A stretch of DNA of 64,000 nucleotides from Peptococcaceae bacterium UBA7702. GTDB taxonomy: Bacteria; Bacillota; Dehalobacteriia; UBA7702. Shown in pieces: positions 1 to 8,527 of this stretch (positions are counted from its first letter, which is position 1; every line of letters begins with the position of its first letter). Location of the stretch: NCBI GenBank assembly GCA_002482535.1, contig DLGE01000006.1, positions 35,865 to 99,864 of the forward strand, in the 5' to 3' direction. Position numbers and translations under genes: made by a program. The notes beneath the pieces were generated by a model. It saw nothing but the letters and a program-made list of their open reading frames with translations. It had not been told where the DNA came from and made no database searches.

Positions 1-740
1 ATGTTGGCATCGAATTTTTCACCGTAATCATAGGCGGAAGCGTCGGCGTTTTCCAGAACTTTATAGGTTTTCGTTCCCTTAGCGCTGTCTTCGGTACTTT
101 CCGTCACCGCGGACATATCGTAAACAAGATGGTTGGTGATGTTGTCGATGCTGACGGCATAGGCCTTGACCACTGCCTCGTTTTCTCCCGGCGTCACGGA
201 GATGACCTTGTAGATTTGGGTTTCAAAATGATTTTCGTCATCCTTGGCACAGAGGAAATAGCCTGCCGCGGTACCGAAAATATTGTGAGAGACAATGTCC
301 ACATTATCCTGATCCCAACGGGAGACATCAAAACGGTCAGGCCCGAAGAGCCGGTCAACGCCGTCCTGTAAATCGGCAATACTGTAAATATCGAAGGTCT
401 TATTTGCCGCATCGACGCCGTAAGCTTTGCCGAGGGCGGTTTTTTCTTCTTCGCTGAGGTAGGCGGTGGAAAGATCATCAAAGGCCATGGTGGCCACGGG
501 CTCGCTCAGCCCTTGCCAATAAAGGGGCAATACGCCGCTAACAAGTTCATCCTCCGTCATTTGCAGCAATTCACCACGGTAAACGGAAGTGATTTCATAA
601 AAATAGATTTCCGCTTCGGTTTCACTGATATAAGAAACATCCTCTTCCTTTTGGCTGTCGCTATCTTCTTCTGTATTGCCGCAGGCGGCAAGAAACAACA
701 GAGACAGCAAAAGGCAAAGCAGAATTAGCGTCTTTTTCAT
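1..740 (-). CDS. Lipoprotein, 3' end cut by window edge
   Basis: Reading from the ATG at 740, an open frame of about 246 codons runs off the window without a stop, so this is the N-terminal part of a longer protein. It starts with a charged n-region, a Leu-rich hydrophobic core and a lipobox ending L-A-A-C (Cys20), the mark of a lipid-anchored exported protein. After it comes an acidic, Ser-rich linker and then a globular region I do not recognise. A clear Shine-Dalgarno (GGAGGAAAG) precedes the start. The gene has its own promoter and lies downstream of spo0A, separated by a terminator. Function unknown. Confidence 0.8.
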   Translation of the reverse strand, partial: MKKTLILLCLLLSLLFLAACGNTEEDSDSQKEEDVSYISETEAEIYFYEITSVYRGELLQMTEDELVSGVLPLYWQGLSEPVATMAFDDLSTAYLSEEEKTALGKAYGVDAANKTFDIYSIADLQDGVDRLFGPDRFDVSRWDQDNVDIVSHNIFGTAAGYFLCAKDDENHFETQIYKVISVTPGENEAVVKAYAVSIDNITNHLVYDMSAVTESTEDSAKGTKTYKVLENADASAYDYGEKFDAN

Positions 741-770
741 TTACTTTCCTCCCGAAAAGATTTGTTTCCT

Positions 771-799
771 ATTTTACCTTGTTTTTGCCGTTCTGTCAA
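771..799 (-). promoter_or_regulatory. Sigma-A promoter of the lipoprotein gene
   Basis: On the minus strand TTGACA, a 17-bp spacer and TAAAAT lie about 30 bp upstream of the lipoprotein start. This is a near-consensus housekeeping promoter. Confidence 0.75.
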
Positions 800-959
800 A
801 AAATATACGAAACGCCGGAAAAAACGGTAAAAAAGGCGGCTGTTCTTGCAGATGTTGTCGGAAAACTTCCACGGTGACCTGGCGTCAAAGAAACAAAAAA
901 AGCAGCCCCTTTTACGCCATTCTTTAATAAAAACGTCGCAAATAGGGGCAAACGAAGTA

Positions 960-991
960 TAAAAAAGGAATCATGCCTACACATCATTCCC
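960..991 (-). terminator. Terminator after spo0A
   Basis: On the minus strand a stem (GGAAT and ATG pairing with CAT and ATTCC around one G-G mismatch) is followed by six T residues. It lies about 40 bp beyond the spo0A stop. Confidence 0.6.
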
Positions 992-1030
992 ATTCCCAAA
1001 ACTGGTAAAAAGATGGTGGTATCAATGAAT

Positions 1031-1789
1031 TCAGGCGAGACGATTCGCCATTTTCAGTTTGTCAGCGATCATCGCAATAAATTCGCTGTTGGTAGGTTTT
1101 CCTCGTTCCACATCGATGGTGTAACCGAAATATTTGTTCATCAAATCGATGTTACCGCGATCCCAGGCCAGTTCGATGCCATGGCGAATGGCACGTTCCA
1201 CCCGGCTTGCCGTGGTATTGTACTTGTCGGCGATCATGGGATACAGTTCTTTGGTCACAGCGCCTAAGAGATTGATGTCTTCAATGACGAAGACGATGGC
1301 ATCTCTCAGGTACTGGTAGCCTTTGATGTGGGCCGGCACTCCCATTTGATGGAGAATACCGGTGACTTCTACGTCGTAATTGCCGGCTACCGGCACCGAC
1401 GGCGTCACGGAAGCATTGCTCCCGGCCAGCTGATGAATACGCATCGACATACTTTGGAAGTCATACGGCTTCAGTAAAAAATAGTCGATCCCCAGCCTCA
1501 CTGCTTCTTGTGTCATGTTTTCCTGTCCCATTGCCGTGGAGATGATGACCTTTGGCCGTTTTCCCGCACCATGCAGACGGTTTAAAACTCCAAGTCCGTC
1601 TAAGCGCGGCATGATCAGATCCAGGATGAGAATATCCGGCTCGGTCTCCTCCACTAATTTCAGAGCATCCAACCCATTGTTCGTCATTCCTGCAACTTCC
1701 ATGTCTTCGTGTGACTCAAGAAACTGTTTCAGACCTTCGCTGAAATTCTTGTTGTCATCAGCAATAATGATTTTAATGTTGTCTGTCAT
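1031..1789 (-). CDS. spo0A: Spo0A, master regulator of sporulation
   Basis: Response regulator of 252 aa. The N-terminal receiver has the acidic pair D11/D12, the phospho-acceptor D57 in ILILDLIMP, and K107 in the LLKP motif. The C-terminal half is the Spo0A DNA-binding domain, recognisable by the [25 protein letters not shown] and [13 protein letters not shown] stretches. Phosphorylated Spo0A activates early sporulation genes and represses abrB-type targets. The gene follows spoIVB, the conserved order in endospore formers, and has a sigma-H-type promoter between the two. Shine-Dalgarno GGGGAAGAG supports the start. This identification is close to certain. Confidence 0.97.
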   Translation of the reverse strand: MTDNIKIIIADDNKNFSEGLKQFLESHEDMEVAGMTNNGLDALKLVEETEPDILILDLIMPRLDGLGVLNRLHGAGKRPKVIISTAMGQENMTQEAVRLGIDYFLLKPYDFQSMSMRIHQLAGSNASVTPSVPVAGNYDVEVTGILHQMGVPAHIKGYQYLRDAIVFVIEDINLLGAVTKELYPMIADKYNTTASRVERAIRHGIELAWDRGNIDLMNKYFGYTIDVERGKPTNSEFIAMIADKLKMANRLA

Positions 1790-1831
1790 TTCTCTTCCCC
1801 CATATTATGATTGGATTATTTCTTGTAAGCA

Positions 1832-1861
1832 ATAATTCTATGAAAACAATACAAATCCTTC
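1832..1861 (-). promoter_or_regulatory. Sigma-H-type promoter of spo0A
   Basis: On the minus strand AGGATTT, a 13-base gap and AGAAT match the sigma-H pattern (AGGAWWT and RnnGAAT), about 45-70 bp upstream of the spo0A start. Sigma-H control of spo0A through the Ps promoter is established in Bacillus. Confidence 0.65.
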
Positions 1862-1887
1862 TTCGTTTTGAAAATTTCTCAAAATAA

Positions 1888-1897
1888 TTTTGTCGTT
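1888..1897. promoter_or_regulatory. Possible Spo0A box upstream of spo0A
   Basis: TTTTGTCGTT resembles the 0A-box core (TTTGTCGAA), differing at its last positions. Autoregulation of spo0A through such boxes is known. A single degenerate box is weak evidence. Confidence 0.35.
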
Positions 1898-1937
1898 AAC
1901 TGGCACATTTCGCCGAAGAAATATTTCTTAAAAGAAA

Positions 1938-3278
1938 TTAGGAGATATCGCCTTCGTCTAACATATAGTGAATTAAACAACCGTAACCTTTTTTAGGCTG
2001 ATTCACCATCACATAAGTTACGGCGCCGACAATTTTATCCCCCTGTATGATCGGGCTGCCGCTCATGCCCTGAATGATACCGCCTGTTTTTGCCAACAGA
2101 GCTTCATCGGTGATGGTAATGGCCAGGCCCTTTCCTGTCTCATCCTCGGGGTTGATATCGGTGATTTCGATGTCGAACCATTCCATGGTTTCTCCGTTTA
2201 ACACAGTAATGATCCGTGCCGCGCCTTTCTTCACCTCATCGGGAGAAGCCGTGGCGGCCACCGGCAGCAATTTATTTTCCAGGGGCGCGTCAAGGGTACC
2301 GAAAACGCCGTAGATGCCGACGCGATCAATGTCTCCCTCAAAGGCGCCGGGGTTAAAGTAGCCTATTTTCTCCCCCGTATTGCCTTCGCCGGCGGCGTTG
2401 ATGCCGCTGATGGACGCCGGCAAAATTCTACCGTAAAGCTGGTCTTCATTGCTGGTCACCGCTTCCGTTACCGTATGTCCCAAAGCACCGTAACGATTGG
2501 TCGCAGGGTCGTAAAAAGTCATGGTGCCGACACCGCCGGTATTATCGCGGACGTAAAGACCGATGCGGTAGCGTCCCGTTTCAGCGCAAGGATAGGACTT
2601 CACTTTTTTGATCTGGGTTTCTCCGTTCCTTTTGATCTCCAAAGAAACTTCACCGGCGCTGCCGCCGCTGTCAATCAAGGCCATGACGTCATCGTCGCCG
2701 GTGACGGTAATACCATTGATTTTCGTGATGCAGTCACCCAAGGAAATCCCAGCTTCTTTCGCCGGATAGACGGTTTTGCCCTTTTCATCGGTAACGGCGG
2801 AGTAACCCACAACGACGACGCCTTCGGTTTTCATAATCAAACCCACGGACTGACCGCCAGGAACGAGTTCTTTCACCTCATATACGGAAACGGCGGCGCC
2901 GCGTACAGGCAAAAAGCCAAATAGTTTGGCGGCGAGATTATATTCTCCCGTGGTCTCAAAAGCGTAATGTTCCACATCCTCAGCGGTGACAAGTCCATCG
3001 TCGGTAAAAAGCTCATAATCTAAAAACGCCGAAAGCAGTTTCGGCAATTCCACAGTATTGCCTTCCTCCACAAAATAATGGCGGCTTTGAGCAAAAGGCA
3101 ACACCGCGGCCAACAGCAAAAGGGCGCAAAGCGCCGTCAATAAATAACTTGTAGGTTTTCTGTTTCTCAAAATGTCATCTCCAGCACTCAGTGATAATTC
3201 TATTTTGCTCTGTTTTCCCCGGATCAAACAGGATAAATCAGGCAGCTTTGGTAAAGTCAGCTTCTGCGCACCTGCCAT
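1938..3278 (-). CDS. spoIVB: SpoIVB, sporulation serine peptidase
   Basis: A 446-aa S55-family peptidase. An N-terminal hydrophobic segment (about residues 44-66) anchors or exports it. A PDZ domain follows (around GISLGDCITKINGI), then the peptidase domain with the conserved GALGH catalytic histidine and GMSGSP with nucleophile S408. SpoIVB is secreted from the forespore and cuts SpoIVFA, triggering pro-sigma-K processing. It is slightly longer than the Bacillus protein because of a longer cytoplasmic N-terminus. The Shine-Dalgarno at the annotated ATG is weak, so a downstream start is possible. It sits directly upstream of spo0A, as in most spore formers. Confidence 0.95.
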   Translation of the reverse strand: MAGAQKLTLPKLPDLSCLIRGKQSKIELSLSAGDDILRNRKPTSYLLTALCALLLLAAVLPFAQSRHYFVEEGNTVELPKLLSAFLDYELFTDDGLVTAEDVEHYAFETTGEYNLAAKLFGFLPVRGAAVSVYEVKELVPGGQSVGLIMKTEGVVVVGYSAVTDEKGKTVYPAKEAGISLGDCITKINGITVTGDDDVMALIDSGGSAGEVSLEIKRNGETQIKKVKSYPCAETGRYRIGLYVRDNTGGVGTMTFYDPATNRYGALGHTVTEAVTSNEDQLYGRILPASISGINAAGEGNTGEKIGYFNPGAFEGDIDRVGIYGVFGTLDAPLENKLLPVAATASPDEVKKGAARIITVLNGETMEWFDIEITDINPEDETGKGLAITITDEALLAKTGGIIQGMSGSPIIQGDKIVGAVTYVMVNQPKKGYGCLIHYMLDEGDIS

Positions 3279-3302
3279 CTTTCGGGAAGAAACACTTGTT
3301 TT

Positions 3303-3331
3303 TTTTCAAAAATAGAGTAAAATAATATAAT
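3303..3331 (+). promoter_or_regulatory. Sigma-A promoter of ilvE
   Basis: TTTTCA, a 17-bp spacer and TATAAT lie 45 bp before the ilvE start. Confidence 0.55.
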
Positions 3332-3375
3332 AATACAGTAGATATGAAACCAACAGCAAGCAAGGAGATCGGAAC

Positions 3376-4437
3376 ATGAGCGTAGAGATTCAGAAAAGAG
3401 CAATATTAAAAGAAAAACCCGATGACGCCAGTTTATCCTTTGGCAAAGTTTTCACCGATCATATGATCGTGATGGAGCACGACGAAGAAGGTTGGCACGA
3501 GCCGAAGATCGTTCCTTACGGCCCCTTTTCCCTGGAGCCTTCCGCCATGGTTCTCCACTATGGACAGGCGGTTTTTGAAGGGCTCAAGGCTTACCGTACA
3601 CCAACGGGGAAGATCAATCTATTTCGCCCCGAAGCAAACTTTAAAAGAATCAACCTTTCCTGCGAAAGGCTTTGCATTCCCAAAATCGACGAAGCGGCGG
3701 CTTTATCAGGCCTCCTCGATTTGATTCACTTAGAGCAGGATTGGGTGCCCTCGGCGCCGGATACTTCCCTCTACATTCGCCCCTTCATCTTTGCCAACGA
3801 CCCCTATATCGGTGTCAAAGCGTCCACGAAGTACATTTACTCCGTCATCCTCTCACCGGTAGGGCCTTATTATGCCGAAGGGATGAAACCCGTTAAAATC
3901 TACGTGGAGGACGAATATGTCCGCGCCGTTCGCGGCGGCTTGGGCTTTACGAAAGCTGCCGCCAACTATGCGGCAAGTCTTTTGGCCGGGGAAATCGCGC
4001 ATCAGAAAGGCTATTCCCAAGTGCTCTGGCTCGACGGCGTTTCCCATGAAAACGTCGAGGAAGTCGGTTCCATGAATATCTTTTTCAAATTCCGGGACGA
4101 ACTGGTAACGCCGGCGCTGAACGGTTCTATTTTAGGCGGCATCACCAGAGATTCCATCCTCAAACTGGCAAAACACATGGGGATCACCGTCAGTGAACGT
4201 ACCCTGCCCATTGCGGAAGTTTTTGAACGTAGCGCCAAAGGGGAACTGGAAGAAGTTTTCGGTTCCGGCACCGCCGCCGTGGTCAGCCCCGTGTCCGAAT
4301 TGAACAAAAACGGAGAGATCATCACCGTCAATCACGGTGAAATGGGGCCTCTAACCGCCCAATTATACAAAACCCTCACCGACATCCAATGGGGCAAGGC
4401 CGAGGATCCTTTCGGCTGGATTCAGGAAGTCAAATAA
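3376..4437 (+). CDS. ilvE: Branched-chain amino acid aminotransferase
   Basis: A 353-aa PLP fold-type IV enzyme of the longer (eukaryote-like) BCAT subgroup. It swaps the amino group between glutamate and leucine, isoleucine or valine in the cytoplasm. The Schiff-base lysine is K193 in GFTKAAANYA. The conserved EVGSMNIFF stretch, a GGITRDSIL stretch and GSGTAAVVSP phosphate-binding turn are all present. Shine-Dalgarno AAGGAGAT supports the start. It is followed 40 bp downstream by a PocR/AraC regulator on the same strand. In anaerobes it can serve either synthesis or fermentation of branched-chain amino acids. Confidence 0.93.
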   Translation: MSVEIQKRAILKEKPDDASLSFGKVFTDHMIVMEHDEEGWHEPKIVPYGPFSLEPSAMVLHYGQAVFEGLKAYRTPTGKINLFRPEANFKRINLSCERLCIPKIDEAAALSGLLDLIHLEQDWVPSAPDTSLYIRPFIFANDPYIGVKASTKYIYSVILSPVGPYYAEGMKPVKIYVEDEYVRAVRGGLGFTKAAANYAASLLAGEIAHQKGYSQVLWLDGVSHENVEEVGSMNIFFKFRDELVTPALNGSILGGITRDSILKLAKHMGITVSERTLPIAEVFERSAKGELEEVFGSGTAAVVSPVSELNKNGEIITVNHGEMGPLTAQLYKTLTDIQWGKAEDPFGWIQEVK

Positions 4438-4477
4438 CGAAAAGTAAAGAGTTAAGGAAGCAAGGGAGAAGACTGCT

Positions 4478-5698
4478 ATGCCAAACAAATTTGATCTGGA
4501 AAGGGCAATCAACATTGCCCGGGACTATGCCGTCTCCACCGGAATGGAATGCTTTGTGCTCCCCGCGGATCAAAGCACCATCATCAACCCATGTGAAGGG
4601 ATGATCCATAATTATCTCTGCTACGGGTTCAACAGTGATGTTGCAAAAATGTGTATCAATCTTCACGCCGAAGGCGCCTATCTCGCCAAAAATGCCGGCT
4701 CCCCTCAATCCTACTATTGCCCCATGGGGCTGCTGCACTGGGCCTCTCCTGTGATTGTCGACGGTCGCATCGAAGCCGCCTTCATCGCCGGCCATGCTTT
4801 TTTAAATCAGTCCCAAGAAGAAATTTTAAGTTTCAAAAACATTTCCGGCAAACACGAAAAACTGCTTGCCTCTTACCCCAAACTGAAAAGGTCGCTGCTG
4901 GAATCACCGGTGATCAATGATGAACGGCTGCAAAGCCTCAAGAACATGCTGGATGTCATCGCACGCTCCTTCACCGATGGGGTGATCTCCGAAGATGATT
5001 TTCACGACATCAGGGAAGCCTTTCGTAAAAGCTATACCTGCGATCCCATATACACCGAGGATATCTCCTGGAATACGCTGTTGACCGCAATCAGGGATAA
5101 TGACAACGCTGCCGCGAGGAAAGCTTTGGATAAGGTTTTAAAAGAAATCCGGCAAACGGCAGATCCCCAACCGGTACGGGTCGCCCTGACCCAGCTGATT
5201 CTTTTCATCTACGATCATTCTTTGGAAAAAGAGGGGCAGGACTTTCTTTCGGAACGCTGCCTTAACGCCTTAAACGAGCTGGAACGAATTGACAACATCG
5301 AAGAGCTCGCGGTTTGGACGGAAAACAGCTTAAAAGCCATGTTTGAAGCCAGCGCTCTCATTCCTTCCCTGAAAAACGCCGATATGCTCTTTAAGGCCGT
5401 TCAATATATCCAAGACCACTATAAGGAAAAATTCTCACTACAGGATATCGCGAATTACGTTCATTTCAGCGCTCCTTATTTCAGTAAAATTTTCAAAAAA
5501 GAAATCGGTGTAACCTTTACAAAATACCTGACCAACGTGCGCATCGAAAAGAGCAAACAATTGCTGAAAAACACAGGGGTTGCGCTCTCCGATATCCCCG
5601 CCTTGGTGGGTTTTGAAGAACAGAGCTATTTCACCAGGGTATTTAGATCCACCACAGGAATCAGTCCCGGCAAATACAGAGCCAGGAACACCCAATAA
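4478..5698 (+). CDS. PocR-domain / AraC-family regulator
   Basis: A 406-aa transcription regulator. About residues 1-190 form a PocR-type sensory domain, a PAS-like module known from the propanediol/cobalamin regulator PocR. The last ~100 residues are an AraC double helix-turn-helix (NADMLFKAVQYIQDHY onward, ending GISPGKYRARN). Shine-Dalgarno GGGAG lies before the ATG. A second protein of the same architecture lies at 27153-28463 in the methyltransferase cluster, so this copy may answer to a similar methylated or C1-related ligand. Its target is not evident: neighbours are ilvE and an acetyltransferase. Confidence 0.85.
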   Translation: MPNKFDLERAINIARDYAVSTGMECFVLPADQSTIINPCEGMIHNYLCYGFNSDVAKMCINLHAEGAYLAKNAGSPQSYYCPMGLLHWASPVIVDGRIEAAFIAGHAFLNQSQEEILSFKNISGKHEKLLASYPKLKRSLLESPVINDERLQSLKNMLDVIARSFTDGVISEDDFHDIREAFRKSYTCDPIYTEDISWNTLLTAIRDNDNAAARKALDKVLKEIRQTADPQPVRVALTQLILFIYDHSLEKEGQDFLSERCLNALNELERIDNIEELAVWTENSLKAMFEASALIPSLKNADMLFKAVQYIQDHYKEKFSLQDIANYVHFSAPYFSKIFKKEIGVTFTKYLTNVRIEKSKQLLKNTGVALSDIPALVGFEEQSYFTRVFRSTTGISPGKYRARNTQ

Positions 5699-5736
5699 GA
5701 CGCAGGCTTTCGGAAAAACAAAAGGCAGGTTAAGCA

Positions 5737-6306
5737 ATGCGCCAAAAAAGAATCACCAAAGATCAACTGCAAAGCATATACCGGGATCATCTGTCCAGAG
5801 ATTTTATCACGGCGGAGTTGAAATCCAGATCCTTTTTTGAGGATGATTTTGACCGCGGCGTTTATTTCGGTGATCTCTTCTACGATCAAGATCGGTTGAT
5901 TGCTTATACTTTCTACGGCAAAAGACCCGGCGGAAACTATCTGCTCTTAGACTATCTGGCGGTATTACCCGAGGAACGCAGCAAAGGCTACGGCGCGGAG
6001 ATCCTTGCCGCGTTAAAAAAAGAAGCCGCCGCTTACGACGGCGTGATCGTCGAAGCAGAGGCCATCGACGCGGCAAAGGATGAGCAAGAACAAACCATCC
6101 GCCGGCGCAGAATCGCCTTCTACCGGCAGAACGGTCTTAAGGAATTGAAGCTCCGTGCCGAGGTCAACGGCGTTACCTTCACTCTTTTATTGCTAACGGA
6201 CAAGGAAAAACCAGCGGAGGAAAAAATCATTAAAGAGGAACTCGCCGCCATTTATCACACGCTCTACGAACATACAGAATTTAAAAACGCCTGGCGCCTC
6301 TTTTAG
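5737..6306 (+). CDS. GNAT-family N-acetyltransferase
   Basis: A 189-aa protein with the GNAT acetyl-CoA core: a strand with YLLLDYLAVLPEERSKGYG, matching motif A (V-x-x-x-x-R-x-x-G-x-G), followed by an IAFYRQNGL motif-B region. The substrate is unknown. It lies 38 bp behind the PocR/AraC regulator, so it is probably cotranscribed. It ends in a normal TAG stop, which shows that UAG still serves as a terminator here. That matters for the UAG inside mttB. A strong bidirectional terminator follows. Confidence 0.75.
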   Translation: MRQKRITKDQLQSIYRDHLSRDFITAELKSRSFFEDDFDRGVYFGDLFYDQDRLIAYTFYGKRPGGNYLLLDYLAVLPEERSKGYGAEILAALKKEAAAYDGVIVEAEAIDAAKDEQEQTIRRRRIAFYRQNGLKELKLRAEVNGVTFTLLLLTDKEKPAEEKIIKEELAAIYHTLYEHTEFKNAWRLF

Positions 6307-6326
6307 AGGCAAATAAAATAAACAAA

Positions 6327-6370
6327 AAAGAGCCTGTTTCTGATTTTTGTCAGAAACAGGCTTTTCTTTA
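6327..6370. terminator. Bidirectional terminator
   Basis: A perfect 13-bp stem (AGCCTGTTTCTGA) with a 6-base loop is flanked by an A-run on the left and a T-run on the right. It separates convergent genes and could end transcription from both sides. Confidence 0.85.
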
Positions 6371-6431
6371 TTTAACAGGTAACAGGGGTTTCTGATAAAC
6401 CCCCTCCTATACGCATACCGCTGCCGTCCGC

Positions 6432-6914
6432 TTATTCCGTTACGGCATATATCGTCGCCGAGGTATTGGCAAAGAGCCGTGACTGGACGCTGACGGAAGC
6501 GCCGGAAAATAGCTGCCGGTTGCCCTCGGCATAGAAACCGCTGCTGTTAACGGTTCCTTCCGTGGCTAAGGTCAAATAAATCGTGTAACGGTTTTCATAA
6601 GTAAGGTACTCCCCTTCTTTGTCACCGCTAAAAATCGCCTGAAACGGCTGGGTTTCAATTTTCGTGATGGTGCCAAGTTTGCCGCCGTTGAGTTCATAAA
6701 CAACTTCTCCCGTATGAAGAGCGTCAAGATAGAAAGCTTTTACGCCGTCGATTCGCACCACGGTGGTGAAGGTATCGTTTTTTTTCACAGAAATCCCATC
6801 ATCACCAAAAAATTTATACGCGGTACCGGCAATCACCACAAGGAAAACGAGAATGATCAAACAATCGATCACGCTGATTTTACCGAACAATTTTCCTTTT
6901 TCATCAATCATCAT
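6432..6914 (-). CDS. DUF4330-like membrane-anchored protein (second copy)
   Basis: A 160-aa protein with a short charged N-terminus, one transmembrane helix (IDCLIILVFLVVIAGTAY) and an extracytoplasmic beta-rich domain. It resembles DUF4330 proteins found in polysaccharide clusters. The start is placed at the ATG preceded by GGAGG with 8-9 bp spacing. It overlaps the preceding gene by 11 bp, indicating translational coupling. It is the last gene of the ligase/glycosyltransferase operon and resembles its upstream neighbour, suggesting tandem duplication. Role unknown; export or assembly of the polysaccharide is an inference from context. Confidence 0.7.
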   Translation of the reverse strand: MMIDEKGKLFGKISVIDCLIILVFLVVIAGTAYKFFGDDGISVKKNDTFTTVVRIDGVKAFYLDALHTGEVVYELNGGKLGTITKIETQPFQAIFSGDKEGEYLTYENRYTIYLTLATEGTVNSSGFYAEGNRQLFSGASVSVQSRLFANTSATIYAVTE

Positions 6915-7398
6915 AACCCGGTTCCTCCAATTCCACACAGTAGGACGACCCGCCCACCGTAGACGTTCTGGCATTGACTTCGGAGCCGACCATTACTTTA
7001 ACGCCATTCACCGTGGTTGCCGCCTCGCTGATATCCGCATTGGCTTTCACTGTGATGCGCGCATTGTATTTCCCTTCCACCGCCGCGGAGTCCACCGTGC
7101 CCTTATCATCCTGATAACGGTCGGCATAGTAAGGAATGACCTCCGCCGCGGTGACCTCACCGATAAAGGCGTCGGATTCCGTATAGTATAATTTGTCGCC
7201 GATGATGATTCGGTCAACAAAATCTGCACTGACATCCTTCATTTCCAGAACGTAGGTGATTTCCTGTTCTCCCGTGGACGCCGCGCTGTTGCCGACATGA
7301 TTGTGGGTAAAATAATATGCCGCCGCCGCAATGATACCGATCACCACAAGCAGGACGACGATATCAAGGAATCCGGGTCTTCTTCTTTTATTTTGCAT
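6904..7398 (-). CDS. DUF4330-like membrane-anchored protein (first copy)
   Basis: A 164-aa protein with basic N-terminus (QNKRRRP), one membrane helix (about residues 12-30) and a beta-rich outer domain. The overall plan matches its downstream neighbour, including the DRIIIGDKLYYTES versus LDALHTGEVVYELNG stretch. It overlaps the glycosyltransferase stop by 11 bp, and its chosen ATG has a G-rich Shine-Dalgarno. An upstream in-frame start would lie inside the glycosyltransferase gene. Probably a cell-surface accessory protein of this polysaccharide operon. Confidence 0.7.
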   Translation of the reverse strand: MQNKRRRPGFLDIVVLLVVIGIIAAAAYYFTHNHVGNSAASTGEQEITYVLEMKDVSADFVDRIIIGDKLYYTESDAFIGEVTAAEVIPYYADRYQDDKGTVDSAAVEGKYNARITVKANADISEAATTVNGVKVMVGSEVNARTSTVGGSSYCVELEEPGYDD

Positions 7399-8527
7399 AA
7401 AGCCCACCCTCCAAAACTTTTTCATAAACCGCTTCCACATTGCGGGCATAAATTTCACCGGTAAAACGGCGTGAATAGATTTCTTTTGCCCCTTTGCCGA
7501 GACGTTCTCTGAGGGCAGAATCTTCCATCAGAAGACGCATCTTGGCGGCAAGATCCTCGGCGTTGCGGCTTTCAAAGAGCAGACCGTCTGCGCCGTCGTC
7601 AATGGCATAGGGATTGCCGCCATAGTCACTGGCAATCACAGGAACGCCCATACTGAATCCTTCCAAAAGGGCGATGCTACAGGCCTCAGTGCCGTAGGAA
7701 GCGTTCATCTGCACATCGGCAACACTCAAAATCAGCGGCACTTCTTTGGTAAAGCCCAGGAAAATGATGTAATCCGCCAAACCTCTTGCTTTCACCTGCT
7801 CCTTTACTTCCGCCTCAAAACTGCCGGTACCGGCGATGATCAGCTTGAATTTGCGTCCTTCGGCGGCCAAGGCTGCCGCTGCCTCAATGAGGAGCAAGTG
7901 ACCTTTGTACGGTTCGATTCGGGCCAAAATCGCCATCACGAAGTCATCCTCGGCGATCCGCCATTGCTTTTGAAAGACGGCCACCTCGCTGTCACTGCAA
8001 CGCGTCACAGGGTCAACACCGTTATCCAAGGGAATGATCAGGCTTGGGGATATGCCGCCGTCGGTGAGATTCTTTTTGGCCGCTTCGGTCACGGCGATGA
8101 TGGCGTCGGCATAATGCTCGTTGATTTTCTTGTTGATCAGGCGGCCAAGACCTTTTTTCAATTTCGGATTCACTTCAAAAACGCTGTGGCGTGTATAAAC
8201 CACCGGCTTCCCGCAGCGTTTCGCGGCGACGCGGCCGCTGAAAGCGCCGTGGGTATGGACAAGGTCGGGATCAACGGTTTTCACCAGTTTTTTCAATGTC
8301 TTCATATCGCCAAAGGAAAACGAACGGTCGGCAATGGCCTCCACTTCGTATACCTTCATGCCGAATGCCTCGAGTTCCGGAATCAGGGCGCTGCCGGCGG
8401 GAACCGCGGTTTCCATCAGGAAGCGCTCCTTATCATAATACTTTGCCATATTGATCAAACATTTGCCGGCGCCGCCGATATTCTGATCACTGATGATATT
8501 GAGGATTCTTTTCACCACGGTTTTCAC
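7388..8527 (-). CDS. Glycosyltransferase family 4
   Basis: A 379-aa GT-B enzyme. The N-terminal Rossmann half begins with LNIISDQNIGGAGKCLINM, typical of GT4 acceptor domains. The C-terminal half contains the donor-binding EACSIALLEGFSMGVPVIASDYGG motif region (E-x7-E pattern). It would transfer a nucleotide-sugar-derived residue to a lipid- or polymer-linked acceptor on the inner face of the membrane. ATGA overlap (4 bp) with the O-antigen-ligase-like gene shows tight coupling. The specific sugar cannot be told. Confidence 0.9.
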   Translation of the reverse strand: MKTVVKRILNIISDQNIGGAGKCLINMAKYYDKERFLMETAVPAGSALIPELEAFGMKVYEVEAIADRSFSFGDMKTLKKLVKTVDPDLVHTHGAFSGRVAAKRCGKPVVYTRHSVFEVNPKLKKGLGRLINKKINEHYADAIIAVTEAAKKNLTDGGISPSLIIPLDNGVDPVTRCSDSEVAVFQKQWRIAEDDFVMAILARIEPYKGHLLLIEAAAALAAEGRKFKLIIAGTGSFEAEVKEQVKARGLADYIIFLGFTKEVPLILSVADVQMNASYGTEACSIALLEGFSMGVPVIASDYGGNPYAIDDGADGLLFESRNAEDLAAKMRLLMEDSALRERLGKGAKEIYSRRFTGEIYARNVEAVYEKVLEGGLYAK

